Below, piece by piece: positions 63,181 through 64,000 of a DNA stretch of 64,000 nucleotides. Below the pieces are notes generated by a model. It saw nothing but the letters and a program-made list of their open reading frames with translations, was not told the DNA's origin and did no database searches. The translations under genes were made by a program, and so were the position numbers. The DNA comes from Fibrisoma limi BUZ 3. Lineage in GTDB: Bacteria; Bacteroidota; Bacteroidia; Cytophagales; Spirosomataceae. Every line of letters starts with the position of its first letter. Positions within the stretch are counted from its first letter, which is position 1. The stretch covers positions 372,001 to 436,000 of the forward strand of contig NZ_CAIT01000005.1 of NCBI RefSeq assembly GCF_000296815.2. Direction: 5' to 3'.

Positions 63181-64000
63181 ATGAAAAACCAATTACTCGT
63201 CGCTGGTCTGCTGCTGGGCAGTTCGGTGCTGGCCTATGGGCAGGATGAAAAACTCGACCTGACAACCCTCGACAAAATTCGACAGGAGGGTATGCAGCGA
63301 TCGCAGGTGATGGAAACGGCGTTTTACCTCACCGATGTCAACGGGCCACGTATTCAGGGGCCGGGCTACGTGAAGGCCGCCAACTACGCCAAAGGAAAAC
63401 TGGCGGGCTGGGGACTGCAAAATGCTAAGCTGGAAGCCTGGGGCAACTGGGGCAAAGGCTGGGCCGTCGAGCGTTGTTATTTTGCCATGACTGCGCCGTA
63501 CTATAAGTCGATGATTGCTGTGCCCCGTGCCTGGAGTGGCAGCACCAACAAGCTCCAGACCGCCGATATTCTGTTCATCAGCGAAACTGACACCACCGCG
63601 CTGGAAAACTACAAAGGCAAGCTGAAAAATAAAGTCATTCTGATCGACCAGTCGTACAAAGTGACGCCGTCGTTTAAAGCCGATGCCGACCGCTTTACTG
63701 ACGAAGAACTGCAAAAAATGGCCGGCGAAACAGCCGGATTGCGCGGGCAGCGGATGCAGGGCGACTCGGCTATGCGTCGGCGTATGATGGCCATGCGGGT
63801 TGGCAACCTTTTCAACCAAAAGATGCGCAGGATGGCGAAAGCAGAAGGAGCCGTGGGCATTTTGAACAGTACGCAGAACAGTAAAGACGGTACGCTCTTC
63901 GTCAGCGGTGACTACGCCAACGCGGCTTTGGGGGCAACACCCGACGATCTGGCGGACCTGTCGATTGCGGTGGAGGATTATCTCATGCTTTGCCGGTTGA
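63181..64000 (+). CDS. M28-type exported metallopeptidase, N-terminal part (3' end outside window)
   Basis: The frame starts with ATG at 63181 and is open to the last base of the window, giving 273 residues. A signal peptide (MKNQLLVAGLLLGSSVLAYGQ) directs it to the periplasm. DKIRQEGMQRSQVMETAFYLTDVNGPRI followed by GPGYVKAANYAKGKLAGWGL is the usual N-terminus of M28/M20-like peptidases in Bacteroidota. The region from ~residue 125 (LQTADILFISETD, YKGKLKNKVILID) fits the start of a protease-associated (PA) insert. The zinc-binding catalytic part would lie beyond the window. It is divergent from the block D PadR gene. Confidence 0.8.
   Translation, partial: MKNQLLVAGLLLGSSVLAYGQDEKLDLTTLDKIRQEGMQRSQVMETAFYLTDVNGPRIQGPGYVKAANYAKGKLAGWGLQNAKLEAWGNWGKGWAVERCYFAMTAPYYKSMIAVPRAWSGSTNKLQTADILFISETDTTALENYKGKLKNKVILIDQSYKVTPSFKADADRFTDEELQKMAGETAGLRGQRMQGDSAMRRRMMAMRVGNLFNQKMRRMAKAEGAVGILNSTQNSKDGTLFVSGDYANAALGATPDDLADLSIAVEDYLMLCRL

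Noticed and set aside
63193-63860. Minus-strand frames of 83 and 208 codons at the right end
   Set aside because: They are antisense shadows of the peptidase gene, which has a signal peptide and family motifs.

Overview
The window comes from a bacterium of the phylum Bacteroidota, most probably a Spirosoma-like member of the Cytophagales. The support is the protein repertoire: LytTR regulator and LytS-type kinase, BlaI/BlaR1 pair, NamZ (DUF1343), Uma2, and very large families of FtsX/MacB-type permeases with an N-terminal permease prefix. Promoters of the Bacteroidota TAnnTTTG type are also visible. No ribosomal RNA, tRNA, CRISPR array or transposase was recognised.

More than half of the window (about 37 kb) is four minus-strand blocks of full-length (784-906 aa) two-module FtsX/MacB permeases, 14 in all. 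Block A (4865-13502) is PadR plus three permeases. Block B (13712-21410) is three permeases without the prefix and without PadR, interrupted by a plus-strand Uma2 gene. Block C (35910-46795) is PadR plus four permeases separated by only 3 bp. Block D (51770-62851) is PadR plus four permeases. No ABC ATPase is encoded anywhere in the window, so these resemble the 'duplicated orphan permeases' with PadR partners described in Acidobacteria. Each of the three PadR genes is preceded by the same layout: a sigma-54-like -24/-12 element 29-30 nt from the start codon, and about 65-68 bp further upstream an activator-like dyad TGTCC-N6-GGACA followed by GTAC and a third GGACA half-site. This points to enhancer-dependent co-regulation of the three PadR-permease operons by one activator encoded elsewhere, and is the most notable observation here.

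The other regions are: 1-4630, an AraC regulator fragment, a PAS-rich sensor kinase and a secreted alpha/beta hydrolase; 21505-24596, a chromate-resistance operon (ChrB-domain/AraC fusion regulator, DUF1259 protein, ChrA); 24651-28808, a phosphodiesterase-like enzyme, a NamZ exo-muramidase and a MATE exporter; 28818-33161, a LytTR/LytS two-component pair split by a serine hydrolase and a solitary ExbD-like protein; 33339-35867, two related secreted proteins (one cut short) facing a membrane protein with a similar-looking C-terminus; 46969-51477, ClpP, a sigma factor with a small partner, BlaR1/BlaI with a clear operator-promoter, a nonsense-mutated MmcQ/YjbR gene and a small membrane protein. 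The window ends inside an M28-type peptidase gene.

G-rich hairpin spacers fill most gaps between permeases in blocks A, B and D, but not block C. A copy of the same kind of repeat also forms the last codons of the BlaR1 gene.
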